Origin: JAJBWD01 sp041821285
Lineage (GTDB): Bacteria; Bacillota; Clostridia; Clostridiales; Clostridiaceae
Assembly (NCBI GenBank): GCA_041821285.1
Contig: JBGUER010000079.1
Span: 1 to 14,291 of the forward strand
Length of the DNA: 14,291 nt
Reading direction: 5' to 3'
This document shows positions 7,318-14,259 of this stretch, piece after piece. A model generated the notes under the pieces. It had not been told where the DNA came from. It searched no databases and saw only the letters and a list, made by a program, of their open reading frames with translations. Position 1 is the stretch's first letter. Each line of letters opens with the position of its first letter. The position numbers and the translations under genes were made by a program.

Positions 7318-7326
7318 GGTATCTTT
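7298..7326. promoter_or_regulatory. Perfect inverted repeat overlapping the -35: likely PadR operator
   Basis: Arms AAAGATACCT and AGGTATCTTT (7298-7307 and 7317-7326) are exact reverse complements around a 9-bp centre. The -35 hexamer lies in the centre and reaches into one arm. A dimeric repressor bound here would block RNA polymerase. PadR proteins commonly autoregulate through dyads of this kind. As RNA it could form a hairpin, but no U-tract follows on the minus strand, so an operator role is preferred. Confidence 0.8.
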
Positions 7327-7359
7327 TAAAAAATAGTATATATTTTTAAATTTATTTAT

Positions 7360-8487
7360 TTAGCTGTTTAAACTATCAATATCTAATTTATTGAATTCCC
7401 TTAAAGAAGATGCCATGGATAATAAAGAAACTGAAATCGGTACTATTAAAGCAACTAAAATTGAAGATATTCTAAATATAGCAATGTGCTGTCCATTAGG
7501 TTCCCAGACTACTATATTTAATATTTCCGTTATACCCATAGTTAGAACTATTCCAAATATAAATCCAGCAAAGCAAACAAGTAAATTTTCTTTGAAAAGT
7601 TTCCCTTTTAATTTATATTTTGATGTTCCAATAGTTTTTAACACAGCAAATTCATTTCTTCTATTTAAGAAAACTATATAATTTAAATTGCTTAAAGATA
7701 CACTTAAAACAAATATTATAACAATATCTAAAGATACATATAAAAAATTCATACTTGCTATTGCTTGACCCATCATGTCTTTTGTTGTTTCATATTCTTG
7801 AATTACAATATTTTTGTCATTTAAGTTACTTAATTTTTTGTTTATATCTTTATTGTTATTATTCTTAAAAAATAATATCATTCCATATTTTAAAGCATCT
7901 TCCCTTGTTATATCTCCTACATCACATACTATTGGAAGCCAAGAATCTCCCCTTGTTATTCCAACTAATTTATAAGTTTTATTCACCTTTATAGACTTAC
8001 TTGTATCATTATCTATATAGTCTCCGATTTTTAATTTATATTGCTTTGCCATTTCCTCTGGTAGTATTATTTCGCTTTTATTATTTTCTGGAATATTGCC
8101 TTGAACTAGTTCTATATCTAAATTTTTTAATCCCCGCTCTACGTCCTCCGAATACATAATAAAGGAACTGCTCCCTGAATTTCCAAAAACCGCACTATAA
8201 TTAAAGCTATTATTCATTCCAAGCATAGGAACAACGTCTTTAATATTTTCATCATCATTTATATTATCATTTATATTATCACTTAATGGTTTATCTATAC
8301 TATTTGAATAAATAAATGTACATTTATCCAATAAATTAATGCTTAGTTTATTAAAATCATCAAAGGAACCATATAATAACAACCCAAATATATATATTAA
8401 AAAAACACTGGCTATAGTACAAACAAAGCTTGGAAGAACCTTTTTTTTATTGCTTTTTATATAGGTAAAACTAGCTAATGGTTTCAT
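7360..8487 (-). CDS. FtsX/MacB-type ABC transporter permease (second permease)
   Basis: The 375-residue permease has one N-terminal membrane helix (about 17-42) after a basic start (YIKSNKKKVLPS). An extracytoplasmic domain follows (about 43-238), then three C-terminal helices (about 243-272, 302-330 and 340-362). That is the type VII ABC (MacB/FtsX/LolCE) topology. The FtsX core is recognisable at LNRRNEFAVLKTIGTSKYKLKGKLFKENLL. Its start codon shares one base with the ATPase stop (TAATG), so translation is coupled. With the ATPase and the other permease it should form a heterodimeric transporter. Systems of this kind export or sense peptides, antibiotics or lipids at the cell envelope, but the substrate is not evident. 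Only a weak AT hairpin follows the gene. Confidence 0.88.
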   Translation of the reverse strand: MKPLASFTYIKSNKKKVLPSFVCTIASVFLIYIFGLLLYGSFDDFNKLSINLLDKCTFIYSNSIDKPLSDNINDNINDDENIKDVVPMLGMNNSFNYSAVFGNSGSSSFIMYSEDVERGLKNLDIELVQGNIPENNKSEIILPEEMAKQYKLKIGDYIDNDTSKSIKVNKTYKLVGITRGDSWLPIVCDVGDITREDALKYGMILFFKNNNNKDINKKLSNLNDKNIVIQEYETTKDMMGQAIASMNFLYVSLDIVIIFVLSVSLSNLNYIVFLNRRNEFAVLKTIGTSKYKLKGKLFKENLLVCFAGFIFGIVLTMGITEILNIVVWEPNGQHIAIFRISSILVALIVPISVSLLSMASSLREFNKLDIDSLNS

Positions 8488-9164
8488 TACACCACCCCTT
8501 TTAACTTATCTATACTTGTTATTTCTCCATCTCGAATATTTATTATACTATCAGCATTTTCTAAGATAGATGGATCGTGAGTTACTATAATAATTAAGGC
8601 TTTTTTCTTATATTCATTTAAAAAGTCCATTACTTCTTTTGCACTTTCATGGTCTAGTGCTGCTGTTAATTCATCTGCAAATACAACTTTAGGATCATTA
8701 ATCAAAGCTCTTGCTATTGAAACTCTTTGTCTTTGACCTCCTGAAAGTTGATAAGGTTTTTTATTTGATAGATGCCCTATTTTTAACATATTTAATAGCT
8801 CTAAAGCTTTAACCTTATCTTCCTTACTATCACTATTTATTGGAGTTAATACATTTTCTAAAACTGTCATATAATCTATTAAAAAATGTCGTTGAAATAT
8901 AAAACCAAACTGATTTAATCTTAAATTGGCAGCTTTTTTAGCAGATAATTTATTAAAATCCATTTCATCATAGTGAACTTTCCCTGATGTTTGCTTTTTT
9001 AGTCCTGCCATTACATATAAAAGCGAACTTTTCCCACTTCCTGATGGTCCCATTATTCCAATCATCTTATTTTCTTGAAGTGTTAAATTAATATCCTTTA
9101 ATGCATAAGTTTGAACTTCTTTTCCCATATCATAAATTAAATTTACATTTTCTATTTTAAACAT
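8487..9164 (-). CDS. ABC transporter ATP-binding protein (MacB/LolD-type)
   Basis: The 225-residue nucleotide-binding subunit energises the two neighbouring permeases. Motifs in order are Walker A GPSGSGKSS (39-47), Q-loop Q91 in FIFQRHFL, signature LSGGQRQR (140-147), Walker B VVFADE (160-165, catalytic E165), the D-loop region ending AALD, and switch histidine H196 in IVTHD. Length and motifs are those of LolD/MacB-type subunits. One oddity is that the usual ADEPT reads ADELT, with Leu166 replacing the nearly invariant proline after the catalytic glutamate. The codon is TTA, two changes away from CCA. The start is preceded by AGGAGG, which overlaps the end of the upstream permease gene 11 bp away. 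Confidence 0.95.
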   Translation of the reverse strand: MFKIENVNLIYDMGKEVQTYALKDINLTLQENKMIGIMGPSGSGKSSLLYVMAGLKKQTSGKVHYDEMDFNKLSAKKAANLRLNQFGFIFQRHFLIDYMTVLENVLTPINSDSKEDKVKALELLNMLKIGHLSNKKPYQLSGGQRQRVSIARALINDPKVVFADELTAALDHESAKEVMDFLNEYKKKALIIIVTHDPSILENADSIINIRDGEITSIDKLKGVV

Positions 9165-9175
9165 CTCATATCCTC

Positions 9176-10315
9176 CTAATTTTTTTCAATCATTTTTATC
9201 GGATCTAATTTATTTATCATCATGTTTATAGGTATTATGCTAAATAAAATAGTGAATAGTGGTATAAATGAAGCTATTACAATACCTTTTCCGGTATATA
9301 AAAATCCTTTAACTCCACAAGATTCCCATAACCCTTTAGCTAATAAGTAAGATAAAATAATTCCTAAAACTATACCTAATATATATCCAAATAAATTAAC
9401 TATAACAACTTCATTAAAAGCTCTTTTTAAAATTTGACTTTTGTTAAAACCTAGAGCATTTAAAACTCCTAGTTCTTCTTTTCGATTTAGATACTGAGCA
9501 TATTTTGAACTTCCCACTGTTAATACCATAACCACTATAGAAAGTATTGCTATTACGTCTATAACCTTTGTAGAAGATGCTGATTTATTAAAATAATCAA
9601 CAGCAATTTCTTTTGTTGTTATAGACACTTTATCTTTTTCTAAAGAAGATATATATTTATCCATAGCCTCTTTCTTATCCTCTTTAGGAAATACATAAAA
9701 TCCTCTTGTTAATAGCTCTTCCCTATTCTTATAATTTGGCATGTTCCTATCATTAACCGACATTATAGATGTTACAGCTACATCATCTAATATACCTACT
9801 ATTTCATATTCACCCGGTATATTATCAAGTTTATTTACAGAATCTCCTACCTTATCCCCCAATATTAATTTTCTATTTATAGCTATATCCTTATTTATAG
9901 CTATTTCCATTAATCCTTCCTTAGGCAATCTCCCTTCTAGAACTTTAATATTTAATTTATCCATAAAATAATCTCTGTCCTGTTCTAATATAGGAATTGC
10001 AAGCGATGTATCAATAATTCCAGGTATTTTATAATAAATACTAAAATTTCGATTTGCAGGAATAACAGTCTCTACATTTTCATTTTCTTTAATTTTTTCT
10101 ATTATCTCTTTTTCTATTGGATTCGCTCCATAGGTTGATACTGATGCTATATTATCGTAAAGATATAAAAATTTTCTTTCTTGAAAAAATATCATACTTT
10201 GCATAAATGCATATAGTACAAATAAAAATGAGACAGCTATAATTACTGCATTTAAAGATGCAAATACTTTTCTCTTATTTCTTTTACTATACAAAAATGG
10301 TGAAAATGCCTTCAT
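9176..10315 (-). CDS. FtsX/MacB-type ABC transporter permease (first permease)
   Basis: This 379-residue protein shares its plan with the second permease: a basic N-terminus (YSKRNKRKVFAS), membrane helix 1 (about 19-42), and an extracytoplasmic MacB-like domain (about 45-245). The domain contains IEKIKENENVETVIP and VLEGRLPKEGLMEIAI, typical of MacB periplasmic-core modules. Three helices follow (about 248-272, 295-325 and 343-368). The FtsX signature is LNRKEELGVLNALGFNKSQILKRAFNEVV. The start is preceded by AAGGAAGGG. It opens the three-gene transporter operon, downstream of the leader with direct repeats and the two-component genes. The two permeases are clearly different, which suggests an asymmetric pair. 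The substrate is unknown. Confidence 0.88.
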   Translation of the reverse strand: MKAFSPFLYSKRNKRKVFASLNAVIIAVSFLFVLYAFMQSMIFFQERKFLYLYDNIASVSTYGANPIEKEIIEKIKENENVETVIPANRNFSIYYKIPGIIDTSLAIPILEQDRDYFMDKLNIKVLEGRLPKEGLMEIAINKDIAINRKLILGDKVGDSVNKLDNIPGEYEIVGILDDVAVTSIMSVNDRNMPNYKNREELLTRGFYVFPKEDKKEAMDKYISSLEKDKVSITTKEIAVDYFNKSASSTKVIDVIAILSIVVMVLTVGSSKYAQYLNRKEELGVLNALGFNKSQILKRAFNEVVIVNLFGYILGIVLGIILSYLLAKGLWESCGVKGFLYTGKGIVIASFIPLFTILFSIIPINMMINKLDPIKMIEKN

Positions 10316-10333
10316 TTACTCAATCCCTTCCTT

Positions 10334-10367
10334 TTAAGTTTCTCTACAATATTTACTAAATATTTAG
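10334..10367. repeat. Direct repeat copy A with palindrome, ABC operon leader
   Basis: Bases 10334-10357 are identical over 24 bp to 10429-10452. This copy is followed on the plus strand by the perfect palindrome CTAAATATTTAG (10356-10367). It lies directly before the ribosome binding site of the first permease. The role is unknown; it may be a regulator binding site or a local duplication. Confidence 0.85.
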
Positions 10368-10390
10368 ATCAACTAAAATTTTTAGTCCTC

Positions 10391-10417
10391 CAAAACTCCA
10401 TAAAGCCGGAGATTTTG
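10391..10417 (-). other. Leader hairpin between the two direct repeats
   Basis: In minus-strand RNA CAAAAUCUCC pairs with GGAGUUUUG (nine pairs, one bulged U) around an 8-nt loop. No U-tract follows, so it is not an intrinsic terminator. It may be a structured element of the permease leader. Confidence 0.5.
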
Positions 10418-10428
10418 TATGATTAAAA

Positions 10429-10465
10429 TTAAGTTTCTCTACAATATTTACTTTACTAAATTTAG
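10429..10465. repeat. Direct repeat copy B with palindrome, ABC operon leader
   Basis: The 24-bp exact block 10429-10452 repeats copy A, 95 bp away. It is followed by TTA and the palindrome CTAAATTTAG (10456-10465), the counterpart of the palindrome next to copy A with small insertions and deletions. The pair of palindromes is a candidate binding site for the NarL-type regulator encoded just upstream. Confidence 0.85.
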
Positions 10466-10481
10466 CAGTAATAAAACAGTT

Positions 10482-10511
10482 ACCCCAGTCACAAAATATC
10501 ATGACTGGGGT
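10482..10511 (-). terminator. Stem-loop terminator after the response regulator gene
   Basis: Arms ACCCCAGTCA and TGACTGGGGT (10482-10491, 10502-10511) are perfectly complementary around a 10-base loop and start 6 bases after the regulator stop codon. On the minus strand the tail is AACUGUUUUAUU, a weak U-run. On the plus strand the same stem is followed by UGUUUUUUU, the stronger tail, though no plus-strand gene is seen. It probably works mainly as partial termination between the two-component genes and the transporter genes. Confidence 0.7.
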
Positions 10512-10517
10512 GTTTTT

Positions 10518-11168
10518 TTACATCTTTAAAGCTTTTTTTATAGTTAAAGCTGCTGCCATTCTGTCAGAGGTACCAAGTTTTGAATATATACTACTAATAT
10601 AATTTTTTACTGTACCTTCTGAAATATATAGTGATGAGGATATTTGTTTGTTATTAAAACCAAGTGCTAACATTTTTGCTATTTCTATTTCCCTTTCCGA
10701 AAAGTCCACTAAACTTCTTTTATCCTCTAAACTTACAACAGAATTTTTAGATAGTTTTTTAGCTATTTTTATTGCTACCTCAGAAGGTAACATAAAGCAG
10801 CCCTTGTACCCATCCTCTATAGCTTTTATTAATTTATCTCCTTCAATATCCTTTAAAAGGTATCCAGTTGCTCCATAGGTTAGTGCATCTATTATATAAT
10901 CATCATCATTAAAAGTAGTTAAGATTAAAATAACTATTTCAGGATATAAAATTTTTATTATTTTTGTAGCCTCAACACCGTCCATACCAGGCATTCTTAT
11001 ATCCATAAGGATTAAATCAGGCTTATTATTTTTACAAAATTCTATTGCTTCTTGTCCATTTTTCCCTGTTCCAATAACCTGCATATTGTCTTCTAAATCT
11101 ATTATAGTTTTAAGTCCGTCCCTCATTAAAGTCTGGTCATCCACTATTAGAACTTTTATTTTATTCAT
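10518..11168 (-). CDS. NarL/FixJ-family response regulator
   Basis: This 216-residue DNA-binding regulator is the partner of the adjacent kinase. The receiver domain (1-120) has the acidic pocket D10-D11, the phosphorylation site D56 (LILMDIRMPG), T84-T85 in LILTTF, and K106 in YLLKD. The LuxR-type helix-turn-helix is at about 150-212 (FSEREIEIAKMLALGFNNKQIS...SEGTVKNYISSIYSKLG). All functional residues are present and the length is typical. The start is 10 bp after the kinase stop, preceded by AGAGGTG. It likely controls the transporter operon just downstream, whose leader has repeated palindromes. That link is inference from gene order. Confidence 0.95.
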   Translation of the reverse strand: MNKIKVLIVDDQTLMRDGLKTIIDLEDNMQVIGTGKNGQEAIEFCKNNKPDLILMDIRMPGMDGVEATKIIKILYPEIVILILTTFNDDDYIIDALTYGATGYLLKDIEGDKLIKAIEDGYKGCFMLPSEVAIKIAKKLSKNSVVSLEDKRSLVDFSEREIEIAKMLALGFNNKQISSSLYISEGTVKNYISSIYSKLGTSDRMAAALTIKKALKM

Positions 11169-11178
11169 TTAACACCTC

Positions 11179-12372
11179 TTAATCTATATTTATCGGTAAT
11201 TTTATATAAATACCAAAACCCTCTAGCTCTTTTGAACTTACATCAAATATTCCCTTTATCTCTTCTACTCTATTTTTCATTGCTCTTAGCCCAAAACCTG
11301 GACAAATAACCGAAGAACCTGCTCCGTTATCTTCAAGAGAAAAACATATGTTATCATTTTCTTTGTATAATTTAAATATAAAAACTGTACTATTCCCATG
11401 ACGAATTCCATTAGATATCCCCTCCATAAGAGAAGAAAATACCACATCTTGAGCTTTTTTATAAATGGTTATTGTTTTGTCTATCTCTTTTTTTATAACA
11501 ATATCTGAATGTTTTTCAGTATCTTCTATAAAGGCCTCTAGCGATGCATAAAAGTCTAAAACATCCTCACCCTTTTCCAAAATTCTAACTGAGCTTCTTA
11601 TATCATTTAATCCTTTTCTAACTTGTCCTTGAGCTAAATTTAATTTTTCTAATGACCTGTCCTTATCCTTATTCATTAAACGCTTAGATGCCTCTAATTC
11701 AACAAGTACAGTAGTTAAAGTATGTCCTACTGTGTCATGAATCTCTGCAGCTATTTTATTTCTTTCTCTTAGAGCTGTTATAAATTCAACCTTATTATAA
11801 GCTTCCTTTAAATTTTTATATAGAATATCCTTTTCTAAATTTTTAACGGTTATATCCTTTAAAGATTTTTCTATTATCCTGTTTTGTTTGAATAAATAAT
11901 TAATTAAAAAGAATATTATATATATTACTAAATAAATTAAAACAAATAAAAGCATACTTGTTACTAATATAGGTTTATCCTTATTAAATTTTAAATATAG
12001 AATAGTGCATGATATTATATATATAGAAATAGTTGTTAATAAAGATGCTTTTTTATTTAAATTAAGAGTTACATCCTCCACTATTAAACACAACACTATA
12101 AAAGATAAAAAATAAGAGTCATAATTTTGCAAAACTAAAGTTAATAGAATTTCTATAATATAAGTTAATATTATAATATAAATAAAATAGCCTTTTTTAT
12201 TGTAATTATTATAAACAAAATAAGTCTTAACAGTATAAGAAGATAATATTATCAAATATATAAATATTATTATCACAGAATGATTTATATTCAAAACAGC
12301 ACTGGCTATCATGACTAAAGTTAAAATTATATAATTTATTATCCAAATTACACTTTTAATTTTATTTTCCAT
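11179..12372 (-). CDS. Membrane sensor histidine kinase of the DesK/LiaS (HisKA_3) type
   Basis: The 397-residue kinase begins with about five to six membrane helices (roughly residues 8-28, 32-48, 60-82, 88-100, 110-127 and 136-160) joined by very short loops, with no extracytoplasmic sensor domain. A coiled linker (165-200) leads to the HisKA_3 dimerisation domain with phospho-acceptor H212 (ERNKIAAEIHDTVGHTL). The ATPase domain follows, with N-box EGISNGIRHG (317-326), G1 DNGAGS (348-353) and G2 GFGLRAMKNRV (359-369). Kinases of this form often sense membrane or cell-envelope perturbation, or take their signal from a partner transporter. A pairing with the downstream ABC transporter is plausible. 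The start is supported by a modest AGAGAGA. The first codons encode MENKIKSVIW. Confidence 0.93.
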   Translation of the reverse strand: MENKIKSVIWIINYIILTLVMIASAVLNINHSVIIIFIYLIILSSYTVKTYFVYNNYNKKGYFIYIIILTYIIEILLTLVLQNYDSYFLSFIVLCLIVEDVTLNLNKKASLLTTISIYIISCTILYLKFNKDKPILVTSMLLFVLIYLVIYIIFFLINYLFKQNRIIEKSLKDITVKNLEKDILYKNLKEAYNKVEFITALRERNKIAAEIHDTVGHTLTTVLVELEASKRLMNKDKDRSLEKLNLAQGQVRKGLNDIRSSVRILEKGEDVLDFYASLEAFIEDTEKHSDIVIKKEIDKTITIYKKAQDVVFSSLMEGISNGIRHGNSTVFIFKLYKENDNICFSLEDNGAGSSVICPGFGLRAMKNRVEEIKGIFDVSSKELEGFGIYIKLPINID

Positions 12373-12431
12373 AATAAAGTCTCTCTCTTATTTTAATATT
12401 TTTCCCCTATAGATATCATATTAATAAAGCC

Positions 12432-12437
12432 ATTATA
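12432..12437 (-). promoter_or_regulatory. Possible -10 element for the two-component operon
   Basis: TATAAT on the minus strand lies about 60 bases before the kinase start and just after the glnK terminator, where a promoter is expected. No good -35 hexamer stands at 16-18 bp, so either an activator is needed or the match is chance in AT-rich DNA. Confidence 0.3.
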
Positions 12438-12470
12438 TGTAAGTATATCATAATATTATTTATATAAAAA

Positions 12471-12508
12471 TAAAAAAAACCAAACTAAAGATTTTATCTC
12501 TAATTTGG
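12471..12508 (-). terminator. Intrinsic terminator of the amtB-glnK operon
   Basis: On the minus strand CCAAAUUAGAGAU pairs with AUCUUUAGUUUGG over 13 bp (two G-U pairs) around a 3-nt loop. Eight U residues follow. It begins about 15 bases after the glnK stop and separates this operon from the two-component genes. Confidence 0.9.
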
Positions 12509-12522
12509 AACATTTATTATAT

Positions 12523-12885
12523 TTATTTATCATATTTTAGAGCATCTTTCCCTTCTGCTCCATTACTTATTCGTACAACATTAACTACATCATAGACAAA
12601 TATTTTCCCATCGCCCATGTTGCCCGTTTGCAATACTTTTTTTGCAGTTTCCACAACAAGATCAACTGGTACTTCACAAACAACTATTTCCACCTTTACT
12701 TTTGGTAATAAATTAATATCTACAGCTGTTCCTCGATAATATTCTTTATGACCTTTTTGTAATCCGCACCCTAAAACATTAGAAACTGTCATGCCTGTAA
12801 TTCCAATTTCATTTAATGCATCCTTTAACTCATCAAATTTACTTGCTGAAGTAATAATATCAATTTTGCTTATCTTTTCATTCAT
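12523..12885 (-). CDS. glnK: PII-family nitrogen regulatory protein GlnK/GlnB
   Basis: PII proteins are trimeric sensors of 2-oxoglutarate and ATP/ADP; next to amtB they normally gate the ammonium channel. I start at MNEKISKID (12885), eight bases after AAGGAG; upstream in-frame ATG and GTG codons crowd that site. The protein then has 120 residues. Family signatures are IDIITSASKFDELKDAL, GLQKGHKEYYRG (41-52), LLPKVKVEIVV (59-69) and GNMGDGKIFVYDV (88-100, nucleotide-binding B-loop and following strand). The T-loop reads YRGTAVDINLLPK. At the place of the Tyr51 that is uridylylated in E. coli stands V55, so control by uridylylation at that site is not possible. It lies about 50 bp after amtB and ends the operon. 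Confidence 0.93.
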   Translation of the reverse strand: MNEKISKIDIITSASKFDELKDALNEIGITGMTVSNVLGCGLQKGHKEYYRGTAVDINLLPKVKVEIVVCEVPVDLVVETAKKVLQTGNMGDGKIFVYDVVNVVRISNGAEGKDALKYDK

Positions 12886-12937
12886 ACACATCACTCCTTA
12901 TAGTTATTCTATAATTGTAACATATGGACAATAATAA

Positions 12938-14173
12938 TTACATATTGAAACTTCCATAGGCCTCTTCATCATGCAAAGAAACATCTAATCCTGTTTGTTC
13001 TTCCACGCTGCTCACTCTTAACTCCATAAATCTCCCAATTACTTTTAATATCAAGAATGTCATTACTGCTGAAAATATAATAGTAACTATTATAGCAATA
13101 AGCTGAATCAACACAAGTTTTGGATTGCCATATAATAAACCATTTGCACCATCTGGGTTTATAGTTTTTGTTGCAAATATTCCTGTTGCAATACCTCCCC
13201 ATATACCTCCAACACCGTGACAACCAAAGGCATCTAAAGCATCATCATATTTTAATTTCTGTTTAACTACTGTTACTGCAAAGAAACATATGACTCCACC
13301 TATTGCGCCTATTGCTAATGAAGCCATCGGTGTAACAAATCCAGCTCCTGGAGTTATCGCTACAAGTCCTACAACTAAACCACTTGCAATACCTAAACAT
13401 GTAACTTTCCCTCTGTTTATTAATTCGCATACACTCCAAGCTATTGCGCCTGCTGCAGCTGATGTATTAGTAGTTATAAATGCATTTAAAGCTATGCCGT
13501 TTAAAGCTAATGCACTTCCTGCATTAAAACCTATCCATCCAACCCAAAGAAGTCCTGTTCCTAAAAGAGTCATAGGAATATTATGTGGAATAGCTGTTTT
13601 TATTTTTTTTCTCTTTCCTAGCATAATTGCCGCAACTAGAGCTGAAACACCAGAACTAATATGGACTACATTTCCCCCTGCAAAATCCAATGCTCCCATG
13701 TTTTTTATAAAACCTCCAGTTCCCCACATCCAATGTGCTATTGGATCATAAACTAAGGTTGTCCAAAATAATATAAATACTACAAAAGCTGAAAATTTCA
13801 TTCTTTCTGCTACTGCTCCAGATATTAAAGCCGGTGTTATTATTGCAAACATAAGTTGAAATAACATAAACATTTGTTGAGGAATAGTAGCTGCATAATT
13901 AGCGTTTGGTGCGAAACCAACCCCCTTAATTCCTAGCCATTGAAAGTTTCCTATAAATCCACCAATATCGTCACCAAAACATAGAGTATATCCTATTAAT
14001 ATCCACTGAACTGATACTAACACAATAGCAGCATAACTATTAGCCATTGTGTTTAACACATTCTTTTTTCGAACCATTCCCCCATAAAATAAAGCTAGTC
14101 CCGGAGTCATTAGCATAACTAACACTGTTGAAATAATCATAAAGCTTGTATCTGGCATATTTATATTATTCAT
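12938..14173 (-). CDS. amtB: Ammonium transporter AmtB
   Basis: This is a trimeric membrane channel for ammonium uptake. From the chosen start MNNINMPDTS it has 411 residues and about eleven hydrophobic helices, the usual Amt/MEP plan. Key residues are visible: the GGMVRKKNVLN and AERMKFSAF segments, W148, D163 in LDFAGG, the twin pore histidines H171 (VVHISSG) and H319 (DAFGCHGVGG), and a cytoplasmic C-terminal tail (RFMELRVSSVEEQTGLDVSLHDEEAYG), the PII contact region. The frame is open 12 codons further upstream, but GAGAGG stands 7 bases before the ATG at 14173, so the longer form is unlikely. It is followed by glnK, the classical operon. A strong hairpin with a U-tract sits shortly before the start. 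Confidence 0.96.
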   Translation of the reverse strand: MNNINMPDTSFMIISTVLVMLMTPGLALFYGGMVRKKNVLNTMANSYAAIVLVSVQWILIGYTLCFGDDIGGFIGNFQWLGIKGVGFAPNANYAATIPQQMFMLFQLMFAIITPALISGAVAERMKFSAFVVFILFWTTLVYDPIAHWMWGTGGFIKNMGALDFAGGNVVHISSGVSALVAAIMLGKRKKIKTAIPHNIPMTLLGTGLLWVGWIGFNAGSALALNGIALNAFITTNTSAAAGAIAWSVCELINRGKVTCLGIASGLVVGLVAITPGAGFVTPMASLAIGAIGGVICFFAVTVVKQKLKYDDALDAFGCHGVGGIWGGIATGIFATKTINPDGANGLLYGNPKLVLIQLIAIIVTIIFSAVMTFLILKVIGRFMELRVSSVEEQTGLDVSLHDEEAYGSFNM

Positions 14174-14212
14174 GTCAAAACCTCTCTTTTTATATTTTTC
14201 TTCTTGCATAAC

Positions 14213-14259
14213 AAAAAGACGTCAGAAAATAAGATAAAAATATCTTATTTTCAGACGCC
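14213..14259 (-). terminator. Strong terminator-like hairpin in front of amtB
   Basis: On the minus strand a 19-base arm (14259-14241) pairs with 14236-14218, with one U-U mismatch and one G-U pair, around a UUUU loop. Five U residues (14217-14213) follow. It ends about 40 bases before the amtB start. It either ends an upstream gene beyond the window or is an attenuator in the amtB leader. Confidence 0.85.

Noticed and set aside
7298..7326. Inverted repeat upstream of padR as a terminator of the ABC operon
   Set aside because: No U-tract follows in the minus direction, and the -35 of a consensus promoter lies within it; operator is the better reading.
10370..10402. Possible 10-codon leader peptide (MEFWRTKNFS) in the ABC leader
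   Set aside because: No ribosome binding site before its ATG, and it overlaps the leader hairpin; too short to support.
12969..13223. Minus-strand 84-codon ORF inside amtB
   Set aside because: Out-of-frame shadow within AmtB; Cys/Tyr/Trp-rich and without ribosome binding site.
13290..13751. Plus-strand ORF of 153 codons opposite amtB
   Set aside because: A frame shadow of the conserved AmtB coding sequence; no start signal or family resemblance.
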